This document shows positions 7,894 to 15,050 of a DNA stretch of 20,465 bases, in pieces. The DNA lies in contig CAAHEM010000002.1 in the NCBI GenBank assembly GCA_900772435.1, forward strand, positions 1 through 20,465. The letters run 5' to 3'. Below the pieces are notes generated by a model. The model was given only the letters and a program-made list of their open reading frames with translations. It was not told the DNA's origin and made no database searches. The DNA is from Bacilli bacterium (GTDB taxonomy: Bacteria; Bacillota_I; Bacilli_A; RF39; UBA660). The translations under genes were made by a program, and so were the position numbers. Each line of letters starts with the position of its first letter. Within the stretch, counting starts at the first letter, position 1.

Positions 7894-7902
7894 ATTCTAA
7901 CA
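7894..7902 (-). promoter_or_regulatory. Extended -10 of the 100-aa membrane protein gene
   Basis: Minus strand TGTTAGAAT, followed by the same ATA.ATTTTA stretch seen after the -10 at 1855-1863. The upstream ATG of the open frame is part of this element. No good -35 is visible. Confidence 0.55.
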
Positions 7903-7938
7903 TAAATAAAATTTTATTATTTCACAATATATAGAACT

Positions 7939-8490
7939 TTACACTTTATAGTTGTTTATCATATCATTGATTAACTTAACTGTCTCATTACTATTAAATC
8001 TTTGTTCTTTACTATTAATGAAATCATTCCATTCACTACGAACTAAATCTATCGTATCTTTGTTTACTTTGTCATTAAAAATAGCTAATGCAGTTTTTTT
8101 GTAATTCATAAGCGATACTGCTCCTAAAGCTTTATAATAAGCAACTTCGGGTATAGTAGAAATTTTATAAAAATGTAGTGCCATATCATCATCTATTTTT
8201 CTAGGATTTGATATTATTATCTTATTAGTTCTAAACACTCCATGAGGTGTAGCTGATTCTACTACATCTATAACTTCTGCATCATGAGGCAATGTGACAT
8301 CATAAAGCGTGTCACCCCTATGAAGCCATCTTAATATTTTTTCAGGTGTAGAAAAGTTAATTCCACCAAATTCTTTACCGCTTTTAGCATTTGGATTCCA
8401 AGTTTTAGCTTCTGTGACTTCATCTAATTTATAATGAAAATCACTATTAGCACCAGCAGTCAAGCCAAACATTACTTTAATATATTTCAT
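7939..8490 (-). CDS. Conserved-looking hypothetical protein (183 aa)
   Basis: A soluble 183-aa protein with the feel of a conserved single-domain family, though I cannot name it. Marked segments: GGINFSTPEKILRWLHRGDTLYDV (about 42-65), PHDAEVIDVVE, TPHGVFRTNKIIISNPRKI, and a helical C-terminal half. I recall similar hypothetical proteins in Erysipelotrichia-type bacteria, without a known function. The start follows GGAGG by five bases. No membrane segment or signal peptide. It has its own promoter, which starts right after the stop codon of the dehydrogenase upstream. Confidence 0.75.
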   Translation of the reverse strand: MKYIKVMFGLTAGANSDFHYKLDEVTEAKTWNPNAKSGKEFGGINFSTPEKILRWLHRGDTLYDVTLPHDAEVIDVVESATPHGVFRTNKIIISNPRKIDDDMALHFYKISTIPEVAYYKALGAVSLMNYKKTALAIFNDKVNKDTIDLVRSEWNDFINSKEQRFNSNETVKLINDMINNYKV

Positions 8491-8511
8491 AAGACCTCCG
8501 TATTATATTTT

Positions 8512-8540
8512 ATTATAACAAAAAAATAGCGCTGTGTACA
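8512..8540 (-). promoter_or_regulatory. Promoter of the 183-aa gene
   Basis: Minus strand: -35 TGTACA (8535-8540), 17-bp spacer, -10 TATAAT (8512-8517) with a TGT extension. It begins one base beyond the stop of the dehydrogenase gene, so the 183-aa gene can be expressed separately. Confidence 0.65.
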
Positions 8541-9491
8541 TTATTTATTCTTATTATATTTATAGAAACCTTCGCCAGAAGATTTACCAAGTTTTCCTTC
8601 ATCTATATATTTCTTTAAAAGTTTTTCCATACCTTTAAAATTATATGGAGCTAGAAAAGAAGGAATTTTTATATACATAAGTACAATTTCATATGCAGTT
8701 TTTAGTCCAACTGTATCAAGTATTTGAAATGGTCCTTTAGGAGAACCTGTTCCAAGTGTCCATGCTTTATCAATACTTTCTGGATCTGAAATACCATTAA
8801 CATATAAATCTAATCCTGAGAATAATAATGGTATTAACATAGAATTTAGCAGGTAACCTGATTTTTCTTTTTGAAGTGGAAGAGCAATCATATTGATATT
8901 TTCTGCAAACTTCATAACTTCATTAAAATATTTATCTTCAGTTTTGCTGTGTCTCATAACTTCTGCGGTATTATTTTTCCATATTGAATTGGCAAAGTGT
9001 AATGATAAAAATTTTTCTGGTCTACCAGTATATTTAGCTAGTTTACTTGGAAGCATAGTAGATGAATTAGTAACTACTATAGTTTTATCATCTAATAATG
9101 GAGCCATTTCTAAGTATAAATCTTTTTTAGCTTTAAAGTCTTCAGTCATAGACTCAATAACTAAATCTGCTCCTTTTAATGCTTTATTAATATCTAACTC
9201 TAATTTTATATTTTTGAAAGCATCTTCTACTTTTTTTAAACATTCTTTTTCATTAAATACATTTTTCCCTACGATACCACGACACCAATTATTAATAGAT
9301 TTACCATCTTTACTTGCCATCAATTTTATAGCATCTATATAAGAATTTTTTACTGATTCTAGTTTTGGTTTAGTTCTATCAATACTACCTTTACTCCTCA
9401 ACCATATAGTTACATTAAATCCTGAATAAGCTGTTTGAAAAGCAATCTGAGTACCTAAAACTCCACCACCCATTACAGTAATATTTTTCAT
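8541..9491 (-). CDS. 3-hydroxyacyl-CoA dehydrogenase family protein (3-hydroxybutyryl-CoA dehydrogenase-like)
   Basis: A 316-aa NAD(P)-dependent 3-hydroxyacyl-CoA dehydrogenase, oxidising or reducing 3-hydroxyacyl-CoA. The Rossmann fold starts with MGGGVLG (residues 7-13). The catalytic dyad is seen as H165 in LSLHFANSI and E177 in TAEVM; TNSSTMLPS (141-149) and the C-terminal domain (GYLLNSMLIP with N216, GTGSPKGPFQILDTVGL, GKSSGEGFYKY) are family hallmarks. Length is normal or slightly long (usually 280-290). The end of the second beta strand reads TIWLRSKGS where NAD-specific members carry an acidic residue, suggesting NADP(H). No thiolase, crotonase or acyl-CoA dehydrogenase is adjacent, so fatty-acid or butyrate roles are not supported by context. 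Start follows AGGAGG. Confidence 0.9.
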   Translation of the reverse strand: MKNITVMGGGVLGTQIAFQTAYSGFNVTIWLRSKGSIDRTKPKLESVKNSYIDAIKLMASKDGKSINNWCRGIVGKNVFNEKECLKKVEDAFKNIKLELDINKALKGADLVIESMTEDFKAKKDLYLEMAPLLDDKTIVVTNSSTMLPSKLAKYTGRPEKFLSLHFANSIWKNNTAEVMRHSKTEDKYFNEVMKFAENINMIALPLQKEKSGYLLNSMLIPLLFSGLDLYVNGISDPESIDKAWTLGTGSPKGPFQILDTVGLKTAYEIVLMYIKIPSFLAPYNFKGMEKLLKKYIDEGKLGKSSGEGFYKYNKNK

Positions 9492-9515
9492 GTTATACCT
9501 CCTAATAACTAAATA

Positions 9516-9545
9516 ATTATATCATATAATACACTGAATATTCAA
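9516..9545 (-). promoter_or_regulatory. Promoter of the dehydrogenase gene
   Basis: Minus strand: -35 TTGAAT (9540-9545), 18-bp spacer, -10 TATAAT (9516-9521) with a TGA extension (TGATATAAT). Predicted start is about 17 bases upstream of the ATG. Confidence 0.65.
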
Positions 9546-9594
9546 AAAATAGATTCATTTAATGATGTTAGTAATATTAAATTTCTTATAATAA

Positions 9595-9623
9595 TTGATT
9601 AAATATTTAATTTATGTTATAAA
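9595..9623 (+). promoter_or_regulatory. Promoter of the YjdF-like gene
   Basis: -35 TTGATT (9595-9600), 17-bp spacer, -10 TATAAA (9618-9623). It is divergent from the dehydrogenase promoter, about 50 bp away, with no obvious shared operator. Confidence 0.6.
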
Positions 9624-9643
9624 ACTAATAAAGGAAGTGTATC

Positions 9644-10441
9644 ATGGGAAAATTTAGTAAAGAAATGAAAGAAAAATATAAAGAAAAAAATAAAAAATCT
9701 ATCGCGGTTTATTTGCTACTAAGACTTCTTGTAATAGTATGTATGTGGATACAAATTGTAATGAAACAATATAATAATGCTTTGCTTTGTGTTTTGGCAT
9801 TATTCTTATTTACAATTCCAACTATAATATCAGAAAAATTTAAAATAGGTATTCCAAGCCTTCTAGAATCTATTATTTATATGTTTATATTCTCATCAGC
9901 TATTCTAGGTGAAATAAATAACTTCTATGGAATAATACCAGGATGGGATACTATGCTTCATACTCTTAATGGATTTATATGTGCAGGTATAGGTTTCTCA
10001 CTTGTTGACTTATTAAATCAAAATAGTGAAAGAATTAGTCTATCTCCAATATATGTAGCACTAGTAGGATTTTGTTTCTCAATGACAATTGGTGTTCTTT
10101 GGGAATTTTATGAGTTTGCTAGTGATAGAGTATTCTTAACTGATATGCAAAAGGATAGAGTAGTACAAAAATTTGGTTCAGTAGATTTAAATAAAGAAAA
10201 AGTTAATAGTACTGTTAGAGTGGAAAATATAGATAAAACTACAATACATACTAAAGATGATAGAATATATGTAATTGAAGGTGGATATTTAGATATAGGT
10301 ATTATTGACACTATGAAAGACTTGTTTGTAAACTTTATAGGAGCAGTTGTTTATAGTACACTAGGTTACTTCTATATTAAGAAAAGAGATTACTCATTTG
10401 TTAAAAACTTTATGCCAAACAAAATAAAGAACGAAAATTAA
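9644..10441 (+). CDS. YjdF/DUF2238-like integral membrane protein (265 aa)
   Basis: A multi-spanning membrane protein. A basic N-terminus precedes hydrophobic segments at about 20-41, 45-63, 73-90, 105-125 and 135-157, then a soluble loop (160-215), then a last segment at 228-246. The conserved acidic/His pattern GWDTMLHTLNG (D102, H106), LWEFYEFASD (W153, E154, E157, D161) and DTMKDLFVN (D222, D226, N230) resembles YjdF/DUF2238 membrane proteins of unknown function; the in-membrane acidic and His residues could bind a metal, which is inference. The 50-residue loop between segments looks variable. Start follows AAGGAAG. It ends convergently with the ATPase gene, sharing four bases. Confidence 0.75.
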   Translation: MGKFSKEMKEKYKEKNKKSIAVYLLLRLLVIVCMWIQIVMKQYNNALLCVLALFLFTIPTIISEKFKIGIPSLLESIIYMFIFSSAILGEINNFYGIIPGWDTMLHTLNGFICAGIGFSLVDLLNQNSERISLSPIYVALVGFCFSMTIGVLWEFYEFASDRVFLTDMQKDRVVQKFGSVDLNKEKVNSTVRVENIDKTTIHTKDDRIYVIEGGYLDIGIIDTMKDLFVNFIGAVVYSTLGYFYIKKRDYSFVKNFMPNKIKNEN

Positions 10442-10452
10442 TCGTTCTTTTT
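10421..10452. terminator. Bidirectional terminator between convergent genes
   Basis: A 9-bp perfect stem, AAAGAACGA (10426-10434) with TCGTTCTTT (10442-10450), closes a 7-base loop that holds both stop codons (10439-10441 plus, 10438-10440 minus). T tracts follow on both strands. Confidence 0.85.
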
Positions 10453-11301
10453 AAATTCATTTTTATGTTCATTAAAGAAATCATAATATATTCTAACATT
10501 AGGTAGTTCTGTCCAATTTTTAGTAGTTACTTCATCTTCATCTAAATCATATATTTTAGCTTCTAATAAATTAAGTAGAAAAGGCGAATGTGTTGAAATA
10601 ATAAACTGACAATTATAAAATCTAGCAGACTCTTCAATGAATTTTTTAAGTTTTATTTGATTTTCAGCAGATAAACTATTTTCTGGTTCATCAAGTATAT
10701 AAATACTATCTTCTTTAATTTCTCTTTCCCAAAACATTAAAGCAGATTCTCCGTTAGATTGTTCTACTATATTATTATTACCAAGTCTATTTCTTACATA
10801 ATTAGACATTGTTTTTCTTTTAGAATCATATGTATCTTTAAGTTTTTCGTAGTTATCAAAATTATTATCACTATTAAATTTCATATCTAAGTATTCACGG
10901 CTTAATCTTTCTTTTCTTCTATTAACATTCGCATTTATACTTCTAATATCTAAAAGATAATCAAACACATCATCACTTGTAATAGTTTTAATTTCCATAG
11001 GTTCTTCAAAACTCATATCATACTTACACTTAGAAGCATATAAATCGAAAAAAGCACCTTTATCAAAATTCTCTTTTCTACTTGAATGAAGACACTCTGA
11101 AATAATATTAAGAAGAGTGCTCTTACCGCTACCATTTCCTCCATAAAATATTGTTATATTACTAAAAGTAATTTCTTTAAATTTTTTCATAGAGAATAAA
11201 CCAACTGGATAATAAGAGTTAAAAATGTGTCTTCTTTCTTCATCGAATAAATAATGTTCTTGAACATCATCAAGCAATTCAAATCTTTTTAAATAAACCA
11301 T
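10438..11301 (-). CDS. AAA/ABC-type ATPase, soluble, stand-alone (287 aa)
   Basis: A P-loop ATPase of the ABC/SMC-like class. Walker A is GGNGSGKST (54-62), an ABC-signature-like SNGES lies at 182-186, Walker B with catalytic Glu is YILDEPENSLS (201-211), and the H-loop is ISTHSP (H238). There is no membrane segment, and residues ~105-180 form a charged helical insert, shorter than a true SMC coiled coil. Such stand-alone ATPases are annotated as AAA family ATPases and occur in repair, in stress and in phage defence (OLD, retron and similar systems), but there is no TOPRIM or nuclease domain here. Its AGGAGG site follows the stop of the pentapeptide-repeat gene nine bases upstream, so the two form an operon. 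Confidence 0.88.
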   Translation of the reverse strand: MVYLKRFELLDDVQEHYLFDEERRHIFNSYYPVGLFSMKKFKEITFSNITIFYGGNGSGKSTLLNIISECLHSSRKENFDKGAFFDLYASKCKYDMSFEEPMEIKTITSDDVFDYLLDIRSINANVNRRKERLSREYLDMKFNSDNNFDNYEKLKDTYDSKRKTMSNYVRNRLGNNNIVEQSNGESALMFWEREIKEDSIYILDEPENSLSAENQIKLKKFIEESARFYNCQFIISTHSPFLLNLLEAKIYDLDEDEVTTKNWTELPNVRIYYDFFNEHKNEFKKND

Positions 11302-11310
11302 AAAACCTCC

Positions 11311-11928
11311 TTAATCTTTAATAATAATACCTAAATATCTTGCTAACATCGCAGCTTCTATCATATTAACACTAATCCCTTTTAATGATTGTAAGTCAAT
11401 ATTTATATCATCAATACTAGAATTAGATAAATCAAAACCTATATGTTCAAGTCTTAAAATAGTTACTTTATTAAGATTACATTTATCAAAATCAATATTT
11501 TTAAAATGGCATTCTGTTATATATGATTCTTCAAGAGTACATTCACTAAATAACAAGTTATCAACATTAACGCCATAAAAATTAGAATATCTTAAATTGC
11601 AATTATTAAACTTAACATTCTTAAGATTCACTTCACTAAATGAAACACCAATTAATTTAGAGTTATTAAATATTACTCTATGAATACCAACATTTTCAAA
11701 AGATTTATTAGATAAATCACAATTATTAAAAATACAATCGATAAATTCAACATTCAAAAGTTTAATATCATTAAAATCAATCTTATTAAATATACAAGAA
11801 TTAAAAGTAATATTAGAGAAGTCTTCTATATTATTTTGATCAAACTCTTTGTTATCGATAGAGTATTCATAGTTATCTTTAATATAATAATCAGTAAATT
11901 TAATTTTTGGTTCAATAATTTTCTTCAT
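11311..11928 (-). CDS. Pentapeptide-repeat protein, Qnr/McbG-like (205 aa)
   Basis: After a ~30-residue lead, residues ~34-155 are pentapeptide repeats of the A(D/N)LXX type with F/L at the centre (FNSCIF NKIDF NDIKL LNVEF IDCIF NNCDL), predicted to fold as a right-handed quadrilateral beta-helix. The C-terminal helix (LQSLKGISVNMIEAAMLARY then LGIIIKD) matches the dimerisation tail of Qnr-like proteins, which mimic DNA and bind type II topoisomerases. Target and resistance function are not shown by sequence. The frame extends to a TTG at 11943, but that lies in the promoter; the ATG at 11928 is the start. It has no ribosome site: the -10 ends six bases before the ATG, so the mRNA is probably leaderless. 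It heads an operon with the ATPase. Confidence 0.88.
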   Translation of the reverse strand: MKKIIEPKIKFTDYYIKDNYEYSIDNKEFDQNNIEDFSNITFNSCIFNKIDFNDIKLLNVEFIDCIFNNCDLSNKSFENVGIHRVIFNNSKLIGVSFSEVNLKNVKFNNCNLRYSNFYGVNVDNLLFSECTLEESYITECHFKNIDFDKCNLNKVTILRLEHIGFDLSNSSIDDINIDLQSLKGISVNMIEAAMLARYLGIIIKD

Positions 11929-11934
11929 GGTTTT

Positions 11935-11965
11935 ATTATACAATATAAATGTAATATATTGTAAA
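11935..11965 (-). promoter_or_regulatory. Promoter giving a leaderless pentapeptide-repeat mRNA
   Basis: Minus strand: -10 TATAAT at 11935-11940; the -35 is TTTACA (11960-11965) at 19 bp or TTACAA (11959-11964) at 18 bp. Six bases separate the -10 from the ATG at 11928, placing the transcription start on the A of the start codon. Confidence 0.6.
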
Positions 11966-11990
11966 AATGTTTATAAATATTTCTTTGTTA

Positions 11991-11999
11991 TGATAAAAT
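11991..11999 (+). promoter_or_regulatory. Extended -10 promoter of the 378-aa gene
   Basis: TGATAAAAT, an extended -10 with no clear -35 at the right distance. Predicted start near 12006, leaving about 9 bases before the ATG at 12015. It is divergent from the pentapeptide-repeat promoter within 60 bp. Confidence 0.5.
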
Positions 12000-12014
12000 A
12001 TAGTTGTGATTTAT

Positions 12015-13151
12015 ATGAACGACATAAATGTGTTTTATGATGAAATAATTAATGAAGCAAGTACTGGTAGAGTAGATTGCTTTTTTATGATGAATTTACT
12101 TTTTAGTACATATATAAGAGAAGAAAACAAAACTATAGAGGCTAAAAAGAATGACGACGGAAGATATTTGATACCAAGATTAGTTATTAAGAATAAAGAT
12201 AATTTTAACAAGCTATTAACAGAGTATTTAGCTTTAGCTAGGAAGAAATATGATTTATCTATATATCAAGATGAATTAACATTTGCTGATGTTGAAAATT
12301 ATGAACAAGTTATTAACAAAATAATATTAACTACACTATGGGCAAATGCTACATACGATGATTTTAGCGAATCAGAGGAATTCTTAAAAAAACAAATAGC
12401 ATTTTTAAAAGATGAGACATTTAGTGAATATGAAGAACCAACTATAATAGGATATTCTGAAACTTTAGGTGGATATGTAGAAGTTGAAAATATTCAAGAA
12501 ACTATATTAAATGAAACACCTAACTCTTTAAAAATATCAGTTATTGAACCTGAAACTAATGAAAGATACACTTTTCCATTAGTGAGATATGGTATAGAAG
12601 ATAATAAATGTTATATATATGCAGTTCAAAAAAATAAAAGGTATGATGAAGAAAACAAATTTAAAAAGAAAGTAAATCGTAGATTGTTTCAAATAGGAGA
12701 AAACTTTGATACAAAGAATGACACTTATGAAAATTATGGAGAAGGTAATTTAAAAGACGTTAGTGCATCGTTTGTAGTAGCATCTAACATTGCTCTTGGA
12801 CTTTTAGCATCTAAAGGAATAACAGATATAGTAGTACCTTCAATTCTAATAGAAAGATGGAATGCTAAAGAAACAGGAATAATAGTAAAATCAAAAAGAG
12901 AAGAGAATAGTCAAGAATATATTGATTCAAATAAAGAAGAACATAATAAAATTCAAAACAATTTAACTGAAAAATTACTACGTACATTCTTAAGAATAGT
13001 TAGTCATAATAAAACATTTAATGTAACTGCTTATCCATTTGATATAGATTCATCACTTCATATTAAAACTAGTGAAGAATTAGATTGTAACAACACATTA
13101 TTAAATGAAACATTTCTTATAGGAGAAAAAGTAAATAGTAAGAAAATATGA
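12015..13151 (+). CDS. Hypothetical protein (378 aa)
   Basis: I do not recognise this protein. It looks cytosolic and mixed alpha/beta, with no membrane segment or signal peptide. Visible blocks: an N-terminal helical part (VFYDEIINEASTGRVDCFFM), a middle beta-rich part (GYSETLGGYVEVENIQETIL, ERYTFPLVRYGIEDNKCYIY) followed by basic KFKKKVNRRLFQIGENF, and a helical C-terminal part (SFVVASNIALGLLASKG, LTEKLLRTFLRIVSH). The frame can start at a GTG at 12006, but the ATG at 12015 is preceded by GTGAT at the spacing used by other genes here (AGGTGAT-N4/5-ATG); the site is weak and the leader very short. It ends in TGA, and that TGA is part of the next promoter. Confidence 0.75.
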   Translation: MNDINVFYDEIINEASTGRVDCFFMMNLLFSTYIREENKTIEAKKNDDGRYLIPRLVIKNKDNFNKLLTEYLALARKKYDLSIYQDELTFADVENYEQVINKIILTTLWANATYDDFSESEEFLKKQIAFLKDETFSEYEEPTIIGYSETLGGYVEVENIQETILNETPNSLKISVIEPETNERYTFPLVRYGIEDNKCYIYAVQKNKRYDEENKFKKKVNRRLFQIGENFDTKNDTYENYGEGNLKDVSASFVVASNIALGLLASKGITDIVVPSILIERWNAKETGIIVKSKREENSQEYIDSNKEEHNKIQNNLTEKLLRTFLRIVSHNKTFNVTAYPFDIDSSLHIKTSEELDCNNTLLNETFLIGEKVNSKKI

Positions 13152-13157
13152 TATAAT
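13149..13157 (+). promoter_or_regulatory. Extended -10 promoter of the methyltransferase operon
   Basis: TGATATAAT, where the TGA is also the stop codon of the preceding gene. Predicted start near 13164, followed by GGAGG (13167-13171) and the ATG at 13177. Confidence 0.65.
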
Positions 13158-13176
13158 ATATGTAATGGAGGAAAAT

Positions 13177-14064
13177 ATGCTTGTAAGCAAAGATTGGAAA
13201 GATTATGAATGTATTGATGCAGGTAATGGTGAAAAATTAGAACGCTGGAAAAACGTAATTCTAAGAAGACCTGATCCATGGGCATTATGGACACACAAAG
13301 ACACTAAAGAATGGCATAGTTACCATGCAATTTATCATAGGAGTGATAAAGGTGGAGGCTACTGGGAAAATAAAAAAACTTTTCCAGAATATTGGACAGT
13401 AGAATATAAAAATTTAAAATTAAAAGTTAGTCCAACTGGATTTAAACATACTGGTTTATTTCCTGAACAAGCTGCAAACTGGGACTTCATAATGGGTAAA
13501 ATTAGAAATGCTAATAGACCTATAAAAGTATTGAATTTATTTGCATACACTGGAGCAGCAACTATGGCAGCATCATCTGCAGGAGCAGTAGAAGTAGTAC
13601 ATGTTGATGCATCAAAAGGAATGAATGATTGGGCAAAAGAAAATGCTAAACTTTCAGGACTTGAAAATAACAAAATTAGATATATTTGTGATGACTGTTT
13701 AAAATTTGTAGAACGTGAGAAAAAAAGAGGAAACAAATATGATGCTATAATCATGGACCCACCAACATATGGAAGAGGCCCATCAAAAGAACTATGGAGA
13801 TTCGAAGATAGTTTAAACAAACTAATAGATTCATGTATTGATATATTATCAGATGATCCATTATTCCTACTTATAAGTTCTTACACAAAAGGTATAACAC
13901 CTGAAATACTTAAAAATATTTTAGAAACAAGTGTTGAAGAAAAACTAAAAAATGGTAAAATTAAAACAGATGAAATAGGACTACAAATATCAACAAGAAA
14001 TATGATACTTCCTTGTGGAGTCTATGGAAGGTGGGAAAAAGATGAAACTAAAAATGATAATTAA
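13177..14064 (+). CDS. Class I SAM-dependent (rRNA) methyltransferase, RlmI/RlmK-like catalytic domain
   Basis: A 295-aa class I methyltransferase of the COG1092 kind (RlmI/RlmK-like catalytic domain). Residues 1-100 form a Trp-rich N-terminal part (RRPDPWALWTHKD, YWENKKTFPEYW). The SAM-binding motif I is VLNLFAYTGA (118-127), the acidic strand-2 end is VHVDAS (D144), and motif IV is MDPPTYGR (D194-P196), the target-base pocket of this family. No PUA or THUMP domain is seen, so the RNA target cannot be inferred beyond probable rRNA. The ATG at 13165 overlaps the ribosome site; GGAGG is placed for the ATG at 13177. The 3' end overlaps the next gene by 23 bases, pointing to co-transcription. 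Confidence 0.87.
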   Translation: MLVSKDWKDYECIDAGNGEKLERWKNVILRRPDPWALWTHKDTKEWHSYHAIYHRSDKGGGYWENKKTFPEYWTVEYKNLKLKVSPTGFKHTGLFPEQAANWDFIMGKIRNANRPIKVLNLFAYTGAATMAASSAGAVEVVHVDASKGMNDWAKENAKLSGLENNKIRYICDDCLKFVEREKKRGNKYDAIIMDPPTYGRGPSKELWRFEDSLNKLIDSCIDILSDDPLFLLISSYTKGITPEILKNILETSVEEKLKNGKIKTDEIGLQISTRNMILPCGVYGRWEKDETKNDN

Positions 14065-14398
14065 AAGTATTTTTGTAACAGTATTATCTTTAATATTAGT
14101 AGCATTAGCAGTAATCGCATTCATGAAAATAGATAAAACAGATGATTTATATAATTTAACAGGAAAAAAAGATTATAGAATTATTGATAATATTGATAGT
14201 TGTGAAGAAAAATTTATGGATTGTTTCTATAAAGACGGAGACACATATTATTGTTTTGAATGTAGAAAAAGTACAGAAGTATTATTAGAATGGTCAGATG
14301 GTTCACAAACTAGAATGATAGATGATTTAGAAAACGGAAATGTAACAATAGAATCTTTAATAGCACATGGACTTAAGGTAGTTAAGAGTAATGATTAA
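14042..14398 (+). CDS. Small membrane-anchored Cys-rich protein (118 aa)
   Basis: Not recognised. A basic start, one hydrophobic segment (about 8-28), then an extracytoplasmic domain of about 90 residues with four cysteines (C54, C61, C71, C74; the last two in YCFEC), a W-D-G stretch (LLEWSDGSQ) and a helical end (ESLIAHGLKVVK). The anchor has no lipobox. Cysteine pairing or metal binding is possible. The start at 14042 uses AAGGTGGG inside the methyltransferase gene; an earlier in-frame ATG (14015) is less well placed. It overlaps the upstream gene by 23 bases and the downstream gene by 8, so it is embedded in the operon. Confidence 0.75.
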   Translation: MKLKMIIKSIFVTVLSLILVALAVIAFMKIDKTDDLYNLTGKKDYRIIDNIDSCEEKFMDCFYKDGDTYYCFECRKSTEVLLEWSDGSQTRMIDDLENGNVTIESLIAHGLKVVKSND

Positions 14399-15041
14399 TG
14401 TTATATATGAAGATAATCATCTTCTAGTAGTAGAAAAACCTATAAATATACCAACTCAAGAAGATAATACTAAAGACAAAGATCTTCTAACTATTCTAAA
14501 AGAATATATAAAAGAAAAATATAATAAACCAGGTAATGTTTACTTAGGACTAGTACATAGATTAGATAGACCAGTAGGCGGAATTATGGTATTTGCCAGA
14601 ACTTCAAAAGCTGCCTCACGTTTATCTGAACAAGTAAGAAATAAAACATTCAAAAAAACTTATAATGCAGTAGTTATAGGAAACATAGAGAATACTGGAA
14701 AACTAAAAGATTATTTATTAAAAGATGAAAAAAGAAATATAGTAAAAGTAGACGAGAAAGGTAAAGAAGCAATATTAAACTTTAAAAAATTAAATTTTAA
14801 AGATAATATGTCACTCGTAGAAATAAATCTAGAAACAGGAAGAAGTCATCAAATAAGAGTTCAAATGTCACATCATGGATATCCTCTTTTTGGTGATCAA
14901 AAATATAATAAAAATGCCAAAGTAGGAGAACAAATAGCATTATTTGCTAAAAAAATTGAGTTTGTTCATCCAACTACTAACGAATTACTAACATTTGAAC
15001 TAGATTTACCTAATCGTTATCCATTCACTATTTTTAAATAA
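14391..15041 (+). CDS. RluA-family pseudouridine synthase (216 aa)
   Basis: An RNA pseudouridine synthase of the RluA/RluC/RluD family, isomerising uridine in rRNA or tRNA. The catalytic motif is VHRLDRPVGG with Asp at 59; the opening VIYEDNHLLVVEKP, the KTYNAVV stretch and the SHQIRVQMSHHGYPLFGDQKY signature are all present and intact. It starts directly with the catalytic domain, lacking the S4 RNA-binding domain of RluC/D, which is why it is only 216 aa. The ATG overlaps the stop of the preceding gene by 8 bases. Target uridine is unknown. Cytosolic. Confidence 0.93.
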   Translation: MINVIYEDNHLLVVEKPINIPTQEDNTKDKDLLTILKEYIKEKYNKPGNVYLGLVHRLDRPVGGIMVFARTSKAASRLSEQVRNKTFKKTYNAVVIGNIENTGKLKDYLLKDEKRNIVKVDEKGKEAILNFKKLNFKDNMSLVEINLETGRSHQIRVQMSHHGYPLFGDQKYNKNAKVGEQIALFAKKIEFVHPTTNELLTFELDLPNRYPFTIFK

Positions 15042-15050
15042 GGAGTAAAT

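Noticed and set aside
8519..8540. AGCGCT plus T-run as a terminator of the dehydrogenase gene
   Set aside because: The self-complementary six bases have no loop and so cannot form a hairpin; the stretch is better read as the promoter of the next gene.
8893..9342. 149-aa plus-strand open frame
   Set aside because: Antisense to the dehydrogenase, which carries all family motifs.
10108..10311. 67-aa minus-strand open frame
   Set aside because: Antisense to the YjdF-like membrane protein gene.
534..13151. Mycoplasma genetic code (TGA = Trp)
   Set aside because: TGA ends the phosphatase and the 378-aa frame at sensible places, and Trp is written TGG throughout.
13058..13820. Minus-strand open frames of 78 and 153 aa
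   Set aside because: Both are antisense to the 378-aa gene and the methyltransferase, with no ribosome sites and unlikely composition.
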